Position numbers and translations under genes: made by a program | Source: Anodontia alba | Taxonomy: Eukaryota > Mollusca > Bivalvia > Lucinida > Lucinidae | Direction of reading: 5' to 3' | Length of the DNA: 64,000 bases | Assembly: GCA_964016985.1 (NCBI GenBank) | Contig: OZ024836.1 | Span: 39,738,803 to 39,802,802 of the forward strand | Notes under the pieces: model-generated | Database searches by the model: none | The model's input: the letters and a program-made list of their open reading frames with translations, nothing else | What the model was told of the DNA's origin: nothing | Part shown: positions 10,406 to 21,984 of the stretch, piece after piece | Position numbering within the stretch: position 1 is the first letter of the stretch | Layout: every line of letters begins with the position of its first letter

Positions 10406-10934
10406 ACAAATAAAACACTTCAAATTAGGTATAAATATACTCAAATGCAAAAGAAAATGTGCACTCTAGTTGACTTTCTGAAAACCCCGGGATGGAATAT
10501 TATCATGTGTGGTATCATTTGTTTTAGCTTATTCAATTACCTTTCAAACAAATATAAATATGTTATTATTTTGAATCACCAAACCAACACATAAGGAATG
10601 TACACATTCTTTTGCGTCTGAATATATAACCTTGTCCAGCGACCTGTGACTTCTGGTATTAATGTTCTATCTGACGTATTAAAGAAAGCTAGGTCATCGG
10701 ATAAGATTATATTTTGATCTATACCTTACTTGACGGGTAAGCGAGATGACAAGAGGAAAATAACAAAACAAAACACTTCAAATTACCTCTCTTGACTGGA
10801 ATGCATGATGCCAAACTGACGATAACCAACAAAATAACACACTTCATCTAACTTGATTTCCCTGAGTTAGTTGAGGTAAAATGTTGAAGTCCTGATAACG
10901 AAAGGAAGTTAATGACAATATGGAAGCTTATATT
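10406..10934. other. Unassigned sequence after the minisatellite
   Basis: Two decayed units of the 64-bp repeat at about 10725-10850; otherwise nothing recognised. Confidence 0.5.
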
Positions 10935-11360
10935 TTATCTATTTAAACCCTGAGAACTTGGCATGCTGGGTAAAAAAATCAGCAGTGATTATTTTGAAAT
11001 TATTTCTGATTTTTTTTCCCAGAAAACAGGTTTTGACATTTCATGCTAATTGTGACCAATAGAGACACTTTGCATGATTTTTTTAAATCTTGCTCTCTGA
11101 GAAATAATATCATCAGTTCGTCGTCTGCTCAATTAGACCAGAGAGTGGTACATGTACAGTTTAATGCGCTGAGTTAAATTGTAGTAGAAGCCATTCTAAA
11201 CTTGATTTTGTTATTTTGCAGGAAAATAAGACTAAACATGCCTAGCAGAAAATTAAAATGAACTGTAAAGCTTTACTTTCTTTGAAAAAAAAAATACAAC
11301 AAACATATTTCAAAGAGCCGTCTGTTGCAGTAATGATCTGCGCTAAAAGGGTTAAATGAC
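10935..11360. mobile_element. Compound foldback MITE region
   Basis: Two related hairpin elements lie back to back. One spans about 10985-11150 (TTTTGACATTTCATGC and GACGAACTGATG) and the other about 11150-11355, ending CTAAAAGGGTTAA. The outer edges TTAAACCCT and AGGGTTAA suggest a TTAA element that received a second insertion. Confidence 0.35.
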
Positions 11361-11675
11361 GTAATCTGGAACTCTATTGAAACTCCAAATCGGTTGCAGT
11401 TTGAAAGACAAATTTGTTTTGTACTCTTCTGTCAATCATATCTTAATGAAAACGTGTCTTCGAAGAGTTTATTATTAACACCATGCCGAGCTGATTGTAT
11501 ACTTGGAATGAGATATGTAACTGCGGTATATGTAAATAATAAATATGGCATATTCTCTCCTCTTATTTGGTGCTCTGCTATAGTTCCTCCTTATTTCAGT
11601 ATACACGTACCGTATGTACCAACAATATCTGGCCATGAAAAACTCTCCTTTAAAGTGAATGAATAGTTTTAGGGG

Positions 11676-11850
11676 AGGCAACGCTATCAAATTGTTTTGC
11701 CTCCCTTCTGAAAAGAGGTCTACTCTAAAAGGAAAGAATTTACTCCCGTTGGGAGCAAATTCTTTCCTTTCAGAGTTGACCCCTTTGCAGAAGGAAATTT
11801 ATGTCACAAAAGTTGTCTTCCTTGGCGGAAACGGCAGCAAATCAACCAAC
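11676..11850. mobile_element. MITE with GGGAGCAAATTC hairpin
   Basis: The arms AAAGGAAAGAATTTACTCCC and GGGAGCAAATTCTTTCCTTT pair, with GTCACAAAAGTTGTCTTCC on the right. Confidence 0.45.
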
Positions 11851-12649
11851 TCAATCAAGTCCAGTTAAGGAGGAATTCAGTCAGGGTCTACGCTGTTTGT
11901 CCTTCGTTCAGCATGTTAGTAGTATTGGTGACACCCTATATTACTCACGTTTTACCAGCATCTATACGTGTATATGGCTTTAGGACAAGTATGGGAAGAA
12001 ACTATGATCACCAAATATTTAGGTTAATTACGGTATCTTATCTTTGTCTACCTTATCTTAGCACAGGGACAAGGTAGGTCACTACTCATCCATGTCAAGC
12101 GAAATTGTACATTAGAACATAACAAAAGCAAATAGCTAGAATCCAGACTAGCCTGCACGTAAGCAAGTTCTGATCAGTGCGAGTGCATTATCTCTTCGCC
12201 ATTATAATCTACAACACCAATGGTTCTTCAAGCGGTAGACTGCGTGGTTGCTTAGGAAAATTGGACCCTTCGTTGTTCCATGTTTTCTAATTAAGAACTC
12301 CACATGAGTGACGAAGCAGAAATATTGGTCAGTGTACTGTACAGTAGATTAAAAGACCATGCTGATAATTATTAAATACAAGCGTCCTACAAAAGGGATT
12401 GCCATTAGCAATTGACCATTCCGAAATCCACGATGCAAGATATGTAAGTCCTAAATAATGAACTCTGTGTTAAAAGTAGAGAAAGCTCCGCCTAAGAAAG
12501 TGTACGCTGCTCACTAGTATATTTTGAAAATAAGGGCGCAGACCCTTATCAGAACGCTTAAACTATAGACACATATATATGGACGTCATACAATTGATTA
12601 TGACATAATGTCAGCGACCATCAAATGTATAATGTACTTCTTCACATTA
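11851..12649. other. Unassigned sequence
   Basis: No gene or clear repeat seen apart from short GATCAG pieces near 12170. Open frames are short and unremarkable. Confidence 0.5.
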
Positions 12650-12840
12650 TGTTCCATTTGAGCCGGGGAACAGCATTTCTTACAAGAGTGCATGTGCACC
12701 CAGCGAAAACTCCGATTTAAAGCAAAAGCGTGGCTAAGGAAGTTAGAAACGCTGTTTTCCTTGAGAACCTCGAGTAAACTCTTACAAAGTGTACTCAGCT
12801 CTCTAAAGACCGCATTTTGGTTCATGCTACTGTCCGTTAC
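12650..12840. mobile_element. GCGCA-type foldback MITE, left part
   Basis: It has GAGCCGGGGAACAGCATTTC and GTGCACCCAGCGAAAACTC, then a decayed centre. The right end is not found. Confidence 0.35.
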
Positions 12841-12871
12841 GGAGCTTTAACACTTTTAACTTCACAGGCCA

Positions 12872-12960
12872 GAACAAAACTTGGCAAACAGTGTAGATCC
12901 AGATGAGACGTCCCGTTACGAGACGTCTCATCTGGATCTACGCTGTTTGGTGTTTCTCTT
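12872..12960. mobile_element. Hairpin element (GTGTAGATCC type)
   Basis: GTAGATCCAGATGAGACGTC and its inverse around CCGTTACG give near-perfect arms of about 30 bases. Confidence 0.4.
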
Positions 12961-13219
12961 TTTTTGTTACTATACTTTTTGGGATTTTGTTTTCGATTTT
13001 CCCTTTTTGAGATGATGAACCCATCCGAATTCAGGGACGGAAGAGTCCACTTCGGCAGATCACGGGTGAAATTCTTTCATACCCTTTACAGCTGTCAGCT
13101 TTGACCACTATTTATTTGTGTCGTTTCACGATTCCATACTTTCAATATGGTAACCTAATTTAGCTCGCATATATACTTTATCTAAGCGCTAAGTTTGTCA
13201 TCACGTTTCATGTTTTTGT

Positions 13220-13501
13220 CATCACGAAAACATACCTATATAATTTTGACCCCCTTAAATCCCATTTTTATATAGTAAAACTGGCGTTTACAGGGGTATA
13301 CATTATTTTTTTTCTTATTTCTGCTCAAAAACATAGATTGTGGGTACTCGTTAGAACCGCCTCGCTGAGGCGGTTCTAATGAGTATCCACAATCTATGTT
13401 ATGAGCAGAAATATGAAAAGTATCAGAATTTTTTATCTGAAAATTTTCAGTTTTTGGAGGTGAGATTTTCTGTATATTTGAATAGGCGTGTTTTTGTCAT
13501 G
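13220..13501. mobile_element. CATYACG MITE, plus orientation, complete
   Basis: This is a good reference copy. It has the inverted ends CATCACGAAAACATACCTAT and AATAGGCGTGTTTTTGTCATG. Next comes an inner inverted pair of about 20 bases (cccatttttatatag / aaaactggcgtttac). The centre is a hairpin of about 28 bases per arm around TTAGAACCGCCTCG. It has no open frame. Confidence 0.6.
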
Positions 13502-13968
13502 TCTCGGTTGTCTTAGATGTATGGTACAGTTCCAGAACTAACAGCAAAGATACCTATTCATACAAGCACGTTCAACTTCCATACAGTCTTGCCGTTGTCC
13601 GTTGCTATCTTGCTTCTGCTGCAATTCCTTTCCGTTGTTCGTTCTAAATTTTGGAGAAAAAAAAGTTGTTTTAAGTTAGCAAAAGTGCCACAGTGAGAGA
13701 TCTATTTGGCTAGAACTCGCCGGTTCTGGAGGCATTTTTCTTTTATGTACATGCAGCAGTAATGGTACATAGCCGTCTGTCGAGCACTAATGGTGACCTT
13801 GTGTTTTAATAGCGATCTTAAAGTTAATTGTATATTGAAGATTTTTATCTTTCTGTCCTATTAGAGACACGAAATTTTCTCATTATTCTGTAGAGAATAA
13901 ATGGTTCCAGCATATTTTTATGTACGTTGTCGCACGTTTTATGGAGTCATTTTGTATGAATATATATG
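13502..13968. other. Unassigned sequence
   Basis: Nothing recognised between a CATYACG MITE and a pogo-like MITE. Confidence 0.5.
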
Positions 13969-14336
13969 CAGACAACCCTTTTTATACCGACACTCGATAT
14001 AATGACAAAAGTCATTATAATGACATTATGACTGTCACGAAACCTTCGCTTAAGAGGTAACAATTAGTCACATATTATGTAAGCATATTGTATTTACTGC
14101 TGTAAAGATGCATATATTTTTTATATTTGTTAGAATCGCCTGAGTGAGGCGATTCTAACAAATATTCAAAACATATGTTCTCTAAGGAAATAAGAACAAA
14201 ACAACACGACCATTCTTACACATCAGCCTGCTCATTAAGTATTCTATACAACAGCCAATCCATTTTAATGGCAACGTCTTCGGGAACAAATGGGGGTGGG
14301 GGGAGGGGGGTGGGTCATTGTAACGAAGGTTCACTG
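13969..14336. mobile_element. pogo-like MITE with GACAACCC / GGTTCACTG ends
   Basis: The left end is CAGACAACCCTTTTTATACC and the right end AACGAAGGTTCACTG. The centre is a palindrome around TTAGAATCGCCTGAGTGAGG. The internal G-rich run at 14289-14312 is local. Confidence 0.5.
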
Positions 14337-14429
14337 TGTATGGAAGTGAGACTAAAATAAAACAACTGTGCTTTCGACATTTTTCAGAAAGTCGTTTCGC
14401 GCTTGGCGCTTTACATAGACGGAGTAAAT

Positions 14430-14800
14430 CTGAAAAAAAAACAAAAAAAAAAAAAAACAAAAAAAAAAAAACGAACAAACTTTTTTCGTGATTCATTGCA
14501 ACTCAGTCATAACTATCTATCCACAAAAAACTTTATTCTAGTCATTGTTTTTCCAAAAAACCAAATATTTTCTTAGACAAAAAATTTAAAAACAAATCAC
14601 TTTACTATAGAAATTGCATAGGTCAGACCAGCTTTTGGCCGTAGATTTAATTTTAGGGTAAATATTTCAGAACAAAGCATAGAAACAGAAAAGACAAATG
14701 GTTTCTGATAAGATATGGTCAATCAGTATAAAATATTTTCATTTACTATAAAAAAAAAAACAACAAAAAAAAAAACAAACCCCAAAAAACAAAAAAAAAA
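14430..14800. repeat. A-rich low-complexity tracts
   Basis: Broken poly(A) runs at about 14432-14472 and 14748-14802 with AT-rich DNA between. Nothing else is recognised. Confidence 0.7.
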
Positions 14801-14966
14801 CCCGTCTTTTCGAGTGATGTCGGTGGGTCACTTTTTCTCTTGGCCGGCGCCAATTCCATCAACAGGCCTGATTATCTCTTGCACAATACAAGTCATACCC
14901 AATCTTTATACCAAAATTAAAAAAAAAAGTTTGGAAAAGACAGCGTTGTGAAAAAAACTACATACG

Positions 14967-15308
14967 AGGGTCATGCAAAAAGTTCTGTCACTAACAGGCT
15001 TCTTTAGTTTTATCCCAGGTATATTTTAAAATGCTTCACTGCACTTGAATGGTGTGTTGAATAGCTAACGATACCCGTTTATTTCGTGCAAATTGCTTTC
15101 CAACTGACCGAATTATTTCAAATTTAGATGCAGTCATATACACTGACCAATTTACTTGTTACTTTGGAACATGGACCAAGCAACGCATGGTCAGAAGTCC
15201 ATCTTTTACATGACAATGCCTCCTCTCATAAGTATGAGGTTGTTAAGTCTTTTTTGGCTTGTGAAAAGGTGAAAGTTTTAAACCATCCACCTGAGTCCCT
15301 TGTCACTT
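14967..15308 (+). pseudogene. Mariner relic, internally deleted and truncated
   Basis: It starts with the terminus TACGAGGGTCATGCAAAAAG, matching the right end of the mariner at 37180-38794. It keeps the leader up to the transposase start, then jumps to codons for the second catalytic block (LLHDNASSHKYEVVKSFL). It stops at PPESL just before the third catalytic aspartate. It lies outside the duplicated units. Confidence 0.65.
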
Positions 15309-15475
15309 AGTGGAAATACGAGAAAAAGGGGTCAATCTCTTAAAGCGAAGCAAATTCTTTTCTTTTAGTGTAGACCCCTTTTTAGACGAGACATGGTGTC
15401 TAGGAAAGCAAATAAGTTACAAAATTTGTCGCTCTTGTAAATAATACGGAGAATATACCAAGCGTTCTTGGTTCT
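15309..15475. mobile_element. MITE with hairpin, decayed relative of 11676
   Basis: AAAAAGGGGTCAATCTC, AGCAAATTCTTTTCTTTTAG and TTACAAAATTTGTCGCTCTTG are in the same order. It abuts the truncated mariner at 15308. Confidence 0.35.
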
Positions 15476-15535
15476 CTTAATGTCTCAAAACCCGTTTTCA
15501 GCTTTTGTCTATGTGTACGTGCGGTATGCTGTTTT

Positions 15536-15564
15536 TATTTTTTTTTTTTTTTTTTTTTTTTTTG
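15536..15564. repeat. Poly(T) tract
   Basis: A T run of about 25 after TGCTGTTTTTA. It may be the tail of an unrecognised retroposon on the minus strand. Confidence 0.8.
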
Positions 15565-15672
15565 TCTTTTTTAGTGATTATGGTTGCTGCTGATGATCTC
15601 GTGTGTAACGGCGAGTCCGCTCAAGAAGGACATATGATGCGTGTGTATAATTTCCTACGACCCATCCGTCAC

Positions 15673-15926
15673 TTGTTTGTGTTGAGGTTTTACGGCCCAG
15701 TCAACCCAGTGGGGTCATGTCGAGCGCGGTCAGTTTACCTAACCACACGTTTACTGGGCAGGTTTAGTCCTCTAAGCGCTTAACCAGTATTGTGCACATT
15801 CTTTCGCCAGAAACTGACAACTGCCCTTCTTTTGAATCAGCGGAAGGGTGAGAATGACCGTAGAAAATATTTCATGATCAATCTCCACGAAAGAATGTTG
15901 CCGACCTCCAGTCGGACGGCTGGAGT
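15673..15926 (-). mobile_element. tRNA-derived SINE, same family, head deleted
   Basis: It has the tail TTTGTGTTGAGG and body GTGCACATTCTTTCGCC. The tRNA head has lost its B box (GACCTCCAGTCGGACGGC). It lies just left of unit A. Confidence 0.6.
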
Positions 15927-16279
15927 TACCCATCCGTTCGATATTAGGATAACTGGAAAAGTGTTTGTGAAACATTATGCCTCGAACTATATGCCTGTCC
16001 CCCAAAAAATGCCAAAACTGAAAAGGGGCACAACTCTCAAAAAATTAATCAGATTCCCCCCACCCCCTCCAACTCTACGCAAACCCAAAAGTTAAATAGA
16101 TGGTCTTCTTCTCAGTCCCAGTAATCTCTCCAAGTTTCAAAGTCACATCTCAAATAGTTATGAGATATCTTGGTTACAAGTAAAGCGTGACGAACCGTTC
16201 CACAAACAATAGCCCCTCCTATTTCTTCGAAGTTGGTGCATAAACATGGTGGTTATTTTTCGTGGCAATAAAGTTGTCA

Positions 16280-16280
<1 letters not shown>

Positions 16281-16356
<76 letters not shown>
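16281..16356. repeat. (CA)n microsatellite
   Basis: About 37 CA units inside the part of unit A that is missing from unit B. Confidence 0.95.
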
Positions 16357-16357
<1 letters not shown>

Positions 16358-16699
16358 CGTATCACCGCTCAGATAAGGAACTTTTACAACAACAAAATTA
16401 TTGATAGTTTTCTTATCTCGCTATGAACACATATGTTGCCTCGGCTAGGCGCTTCTAATGAGTACCCACAATATATGTTTTCGTGGAGAAATAAGGAAAA
16501 ATATTTCTTGATACCCACTCACTTTCATCAAAATGTGTATTCAGAGGATTAAAGATGAATAATCATTTTATTAATTTTAAATTATTATTTTACCTTTCTA
16601 TGTTTAAGCCTCTGCTGTCAATAAACCATTCGTATTGTATTTGTACATCATTGTAATTGACATATTCATGTTAGTTATTGCATCTTTTTTTGTATATGA

Positions 16700-16757
16700 A
16701 TCTTCCCCTCCCCCACCCCACCCTCCCCCTCTCTTTCTCTCTCTCTCTCTCTCTCTG
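16700..16757. repeat. C-rich tract and (CT)n, unit A
   Basis: CCCCTCCCCCACCCC precedes about 12 CT units. Confidence 0.9.
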
Positions 16758-16979
16758 CCTTCATTGTCATGAATAATCTCACATTGTTCCGTGATTGTTA
16801 GTCTTTTGTGTTACATGTACATGTTTTATTTTAATGTGTAATGTTGTTGAGGGCCCTAAGGAAGATCGGATAAACCAATTGGGTTACCCTCGGTAAATAA
16901 AGTATTTACTTACTAACTTGTTACTTACTTACTTATTTATTTACTTACTTACAACACAGAGTAGTTTGCTTTATACATA

Positions 16980-17293
16980 CAGTCGACTCTCGTTATCTCG
17001 AAGTTCAATGGACTCTCTGATATACTTCGAGATATCCGTACTTCGACATATCAGATTTATAGAACTGAAGAAAAAATAAATCGAACAACCATATTTCACT
17101 TTGAATGTAATTTGACCTCTGAATTTAGAGATATATTGAAAAAAATTGTGAGAAAGAGTAGAAATTGCTCCTCTTTTCCACAATATTTTGTTACCAGTTG
17201 TTTGATTTCCATGTAGAAACAGGTACCAGATTTTTCAATTCGAGATAAGCGGTTATTCGAGATAAGCAAATTCGAGATAACGAGAGTCGACTG
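16980..17293. mobile_element. pogo/Tigger-like MITE with TA target duplication, unit A
   Basis: The TIRs are CAGTCGACTCTCGTTATCTC and its inverse, with TA at 16978-16979 and 17294-17295. CAG termini with a TA duplication are the hallmark of the pogo/Tigger branch of Tc1-mariner. It has no transposase. Confidence 0.65.
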
Positions 17294-17511
17294 TATTACA
17301 TATTTGTTGATATATTAGATACAGCAATGGGGTCGGGCCACAAGTATTAGACTATTTGTATATTTAATTACACATCATTTGACATAAATGAAATAAAACA
17401 AAGAATAATTAATAAATGAAATAGAGTACTGTATTCAGAGTGGAAGCAATTTCAAGGACACACATACATACATATATAATCGATATGAAGCTATATGAAA
17501 TTACGAGACTA

Positions 17512-17674
17512 TTAACCCATAAAGCGCCTAGCAATACTGTGGCAGACGGCATTCTAATTTCTTTTTATTCTTTTTTATTACTTTTCAGGGAAAATAAAAC
17601 TTGGTAATCGTTTGTCGAGCATAACAATATCAAAATTACGTCTGCTGCAGATCTGATAAATACTTTAAGGGTGA
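17512..17674. mobile_element. TTAA MITE (piggyBac-like), unit A
   Basis: It begins TTAACCCATAAAGCGCC and ends with TACTTTAAGGG. The right TTAA is degraded. The central hairpin is decayed compared with 1144-1355. Confidence 0.45.
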
Positions 17675-17899
17675 AATCAATATTGATTGAAGGAAGTTAA
17701 CTCATTAATGTCTAACGTCCCAAAATGAGACATTGACAAACAGTGTAGACCCAGATCAGACGCCGAAAAACATGGCGTCTCATCTGTTTCTGAAGTGTTA
17801 GCAACTTTAGATAACAGATGCACTTTAGGCATTTTCTATATAACACCCCTTCAGACACATAATGGACTCTTCTGGCATTCATGATGGAAGAGTTCATTG

Positions 17900-18125
17900 A
17901 ATATATCTAGACATTAATAGCTTTACTCTTTGCTTCATCCCTGCAGAGCAATACAAATACCTTTGCAAACAGTACAGATCCAGATGAGACGGCACGTAAC
18001 GAGCCGTCTCATCTGGATCCACACTGTTTGCCATTTTTTTTTTACGAGTTTCACTCGAAACCCCTATTTGCAACAATGTACGTGTCCAAATTCAGAGATG
18101 GAAGGTTCCATTCTAAAAACTCAGA
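17900..18125. mobile_element. Hairpin element with TTCAGAGATGGAAG flank, unit A
   Basis: The hairpin arms GATCCAGATGAGACGGC and GCCGTCTCATCTGGATC lie within a larger conserved block. The same block is in unit B at 30310-30520 and, in part, at 12850-13080 and 45770-45975. Confidence 0.4.
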
Positions 18126-18180
18126 GGCTAAACGGTTACAATGTAATTATAATACATGTGTGCATTTATCTTTGACATTA

Positions 18181-18257
<77 letters not shown>
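18181..18257. repeat. (CA)n microsatellite, unit A
   Basis: About 38 perfect CA units; the unit B homologue (30581-30626) has far fewer units and is interrupted by TA. Confidence 0.95.
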
Positions 18258-18259
<2 letters not shown>

Positions 18260-18394
18260 GTATGACATTTTACGAGACAGAAAACATCAAAACAGAAAAT
18301 ATACACAATGAAATATTCCTGAATTAAATATCTGTGACACCTGTTACTTAGACATATAAATGAGTAGCGGCATAGAAGTTCATAAAAGACTGTA

Positions 18395-18560
18395 CGTGCG
18401 CCAAGCGAAGACACAGGTAACCCTGTGCATCCGCGCAGGCTGATCAGTCTTCGCTGTCCGCCTGAAGACGCTCGGATCCTTGGCTACCCACAGAATGCAG
18501 TGCAGGCTGATCTGAGTCCTCGCTGAGCACACATGCAATCTCGAAGGAAATGCTTTGCCC
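18395..18560. mobile_element. GCGCA-type foldback MITE, unit A
   Basis: It has the order CGCCAAGCGAAGACAC, GCATCCGCGCAGGCTGATC, GTCTTCGCTGTCC, TTGGCTACCC. It is orthologous to 30768-30940. Confidence 0.4.
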
Positions 18561-18814
18561 CCACCCGTGCATTTAAAATCTGTGGCACCCGTTACATGTT
18601 GACAAACACCTATATCTGAGTCACCGGCTACTCGTACATTGTACAGGTATTAGCTTTCACAAATGCCAGGCCTATGCTAAACGAAGACCAAGCTTTTTGT
18701 GAAAGCTAAGACTTGCTTATAAGTTAAGCTGTTCATGGCAAACAACATTGGAGATGTCCTTGACCTTTCATAAAGTACTTCCGGGGCAATTGCAAACTCT
18801 AAAAATATCTACTC

Positions 18815-19079
18815 CATTATGAAAACACGCCTATTCAAATATATTGAAAATTTTAATACCAAAAAAATGAAAATTTTCAGATAAAAATTCTGATATTTTC
18901 ATATTTCTGCTCAAAACATAGATTGTGGGTACGCGTTAGAACCGCCTCGGCGTACCCACAATCTATGTTTTAGAGCAGAAATAAGGAAAATAATGTATAC
19001 CCCTTAAAGCCCAGTTTTACTATATACGTAAAAGTGGGGTTTAAGGGGGTCTAAATTATATAGGTATGTTTTCGTGATG
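18815..19079. mobile_element. CATYACG MITE, reverse orientation, unit A
   Basis: It is orthologous to 31194-31478, but most of the right hairpin arm is deleted (CCGCCTCGGCGTACCC). Confidence 0.6.
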
Positions 19080-19394
19080 AAATGGCGTAGACAGTAATAC
19101 AGATTTTCAGTGAAATTACTTTTTAGAGGCTACCAAATTAGTACTTTAGCTAATCAGATTTGCATTTTTAGTCCTGTAATATTGTGATATCCTTTGATTT
19201 TCATGAAATTTGATTGTCACAACTCTGTAACTTAAGTTTATGTTTGGTCTAAGGGTGTAAACTTCAACTGTCTTTCTGCCGGATGTCATAGGGCCACAAT
19301 GGAAATTATTTGAATGATTTTCATTTACATTTTGTGTTATCTCTGGTACTGGTTACATGACATTAAGCCATCATTTAGTGTACATAATATTGTA

Positions 19395-19760
19395 CAACTG
19401 ATGCATTCGCCCCGGTGAACATCACTTTCTCGGGTTGACAACCTCAATAGAATGCTTCTTCGCCTCGGTGAACATCACTTTCTCGGGCTGACAAAATCAG
19501 GTGTAAACCTCAACAGAATACATCAATTTTTATATGACTATTTTTAGCTGTCTGGCAGTAGCGACAAAAGTGTTGTTGACCGGTCCCTGTCCTATGCCAG
19601 GTTATTTGTTATATGACTATTTTTAGCTGTCTGGTAGCATCCTTGACCTATGCCTGGCTATTTGTTATTGACTATTTTTATCTGTCTGGCAGCAGTGACA
19701 AAAGTGATGTTGACCGGTCCTTGATCCCAGTCCGGCTATTTTTAACAAACAACAGCTAAT
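19395..19760. repeat. Short tandem blocks, unit A
   Basis: GGTGAACATCACTTTCTCGG occurs twice (19416, 19471). The block TGACTATTTTTAGCTGTCTG...CTGGCTATTTGTTA occurs about three times after that. Unit B has the same set at 31805-32140. Confidence 0.6.
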
Positions 19761-19912
19761 TTTAGCAAACATCAGGATTTGTAAAAACTTGTTACAGCCA
19801 TTTTCAGCCAGTCAGAGAAGGGCTGTGTTGGCAGTCGTATAAGAAAGCATTATGCACATTTTATGTGTGCTATATTGTGTAATTTTCATCAAAATAAACT
19901 TAAGTAACCGGT

Positions 19913-20249
19913 CAGTGAACGCTCGTTATAACAACAACATTTGTTCCAAAAGATGTCATTAAAATGAATTTCCTGTTGTATGCTTCATGAGAAGAATTAC
20001 ATGTAAGAAAAGCACTGATTTATTCATGTTTTCTCACAGAACATGTGTTTTGGATATTTGATAGAATCGACTCAGTGAGGGAATTCAGACACATATCGCA
20101 AACATATGCTTCTTCAAGTGTTATTTACAATATTCTTGCATAATATGTGATTATCTGTCATCTCTTGAGTGAAAGTTTCGCGCCAGTTAAATTATCACTA
20201 TAACGAGTTTTGTCGTTATATCGAATGTCGATATAAAGAGGCTTGACTG
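19913..20249. mobile_element. pogo-like MITE (CAGTGAACGCTCGTTATAAC), unit A
   Basis: The right end is GGCTTGACTG, with the TCGATATAAAG block. The central hairpin (TAGAATCGACTCAGTGAGG) is decayed. The orthologue is at 32309. Confidence 0.5.
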
Positions 20250-20339
20250 TACATACATAATCTGTATGAAATTTTAGAGACGTTCAAACCAATCTTAAAT
20301 ACGAAAAATAACGCAGTGAGAAACCGGTTACATATACAC

Positions 20340-20341
<2 letters not shown>

Positions 20342-20389
<48 letters not shown>
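20342..20389. repeat. (TA)n microsatellite, unit A
   Basis: About 24 units after ACACGTG. The unit B homologue is longer. Confidence 0.95.
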
Positions 20390-20391
<2 letters not shown>

Positions 20392-21140
20392 TCATCAAAT
20401 CAGTACAAACAACATAATGTATTGTGTAATAAAAACAATCACCGGTTACATTTACATGTTCATACATACATAATGAGTATGGAAATTTAAGTGAGTAACA
20501 AATCAAACCAAATAAAATAGTGCGCTGTGCAATAAATCAGTGTCACCGGTTATATGAAATGTACATAATCAAATCAGTCCAAATAAAGTAATGAAATCTA
20601 CGGTAAAACAGTTACCGTCTGCATGTACATAATAACATAGTGTGTATAAAAAAATAAAAATTAGTAACTAACAAATCAGTGCTTAACAAATCCGAGTCAC
20701 ACGTTACCTGTACAAACCTGTACAAACATTCATCTTTCATAATCTCACGGAAGTACATTTTGTACATTGTATTATGCATGAAATATTAAGTAACCATCAA
20801 ATCAGTCGAAATGAAATAATGCATATTTCAAATAAATCAGTCACCAGTTACATGTACCTGTACAAACATTCATATACATAATGTACATAAGCCACGTCCA
20901 ACTCTAGACAACAGGAATATGGGCACATGCTGTTGGCCTTCAGGGCATGTGTGGACTGATCAAGGCCATCGCTGTACGCTGACAGAATCTTGATTATTGT
21001 AGATTATATTAAAAAACAAAACACCAAAGGAAATGAACAGACAGGATGTATGAGCAGGTTAATCTGGTCCAATGTTTGTATTAGACCCGGTGACCTGAGA
21101 TAAATATTGTAGTATGAAAAATGTACGAGCTCAGATCCAG

Positions 21141-21257
21141 ATAAGCCCGTTCAATCGGACTGGCTCTGCGCTAGTCGGTATAAGCCCGTTCAATCGGACT
21201 GGCTCTGCGCTAGTCGGTATAAGCCCGTTCAATCGGACTGGCTCTGCGCTAGTCGGT
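21141..21257. repeat. 39-bp repeat, three identical copies, unit A only
   Basis: ATAAGCCCGTTCAATCGGAC followed by TGGCTCTGCGCTAGTCGGT, three times without a visible mismatch. It is thus very recent. Confidence 0.9.
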
Positions 21258-21302
21258 AATATAATGTAACGACCTTGATAACAATACCCAGCTACCATTC
21301 TA

Positions 21303-21380
21303 CTAAAATCTACATCGGACAGTTATCGGCCCGACAGTATTCTTGTCGGGTCGATAACGGTTCGATATAAATTTAAGCAG
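21303..21380. repeat. Hairpin repeat (ACAGTTATCGGCCCGAC type)
   Basis: AAATCTACATCGGACAG... against CGATAACGGTTCGATATAAA. It is unit A-specific and follows the 39-bp repeat. Confidence 0.35.
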
Positions 21381-21720
21381 AATGCTATTAAACATGTGTA
21401 CGTTTTGACAGTGCAATCCTCGTAGACTACTGACCGTGTTGCACGGATGAGTAAGATGGACTGATTTCTTACTATCTCCTAAATTTCCAGTGTAGGTGTA
21501 AAGTAGCGCTATTGCAATTATATCTGAACACGAGCGGCAGAAGAAAATTTCCTACACGATTGCATGTGCGCACAGCGAAGACACAGATCACCCTGTGCAT
21601 CTGCGCAAGCTGATCAATCTAAACTGTTTGCATACGACATACACTAAAACATCTTCATAACATCATAACACTACTGCTTGAATGCAAAGCAAAGAAAATA
21701 AACGAAAAAAAGAAAAACAA

Positions 21721-21753
21721 AATGAAAAAAAAAAAAAAAAAAAAAAAAAAAAA
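21721..21753. repeat. Poly(A) tract, unit A only
   Basis: An A run of about 29 after AACAAAATG. The sequence on either side has no counterpart in unit B. Confidence 0.85.
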
Positions 21754-21984
21754 CGTGATAGTTAAACAACCTTGTTGTATCTTAATTAAAATGTATAGAT
21801 TCTATAGGAAAATTGCCATTTACATTGTATGGTCATTCTTATATAATTTATACATTTTTCATTTTTGTATCCAAACAGATATAGTAAGATTATATAGACC
21901 AAATGACGATTTATGGTCAATATTTTGTATATCTTTGTATACATATCTGTTTGGATACAACATTGTTGGGTCCATCTTTAACCT

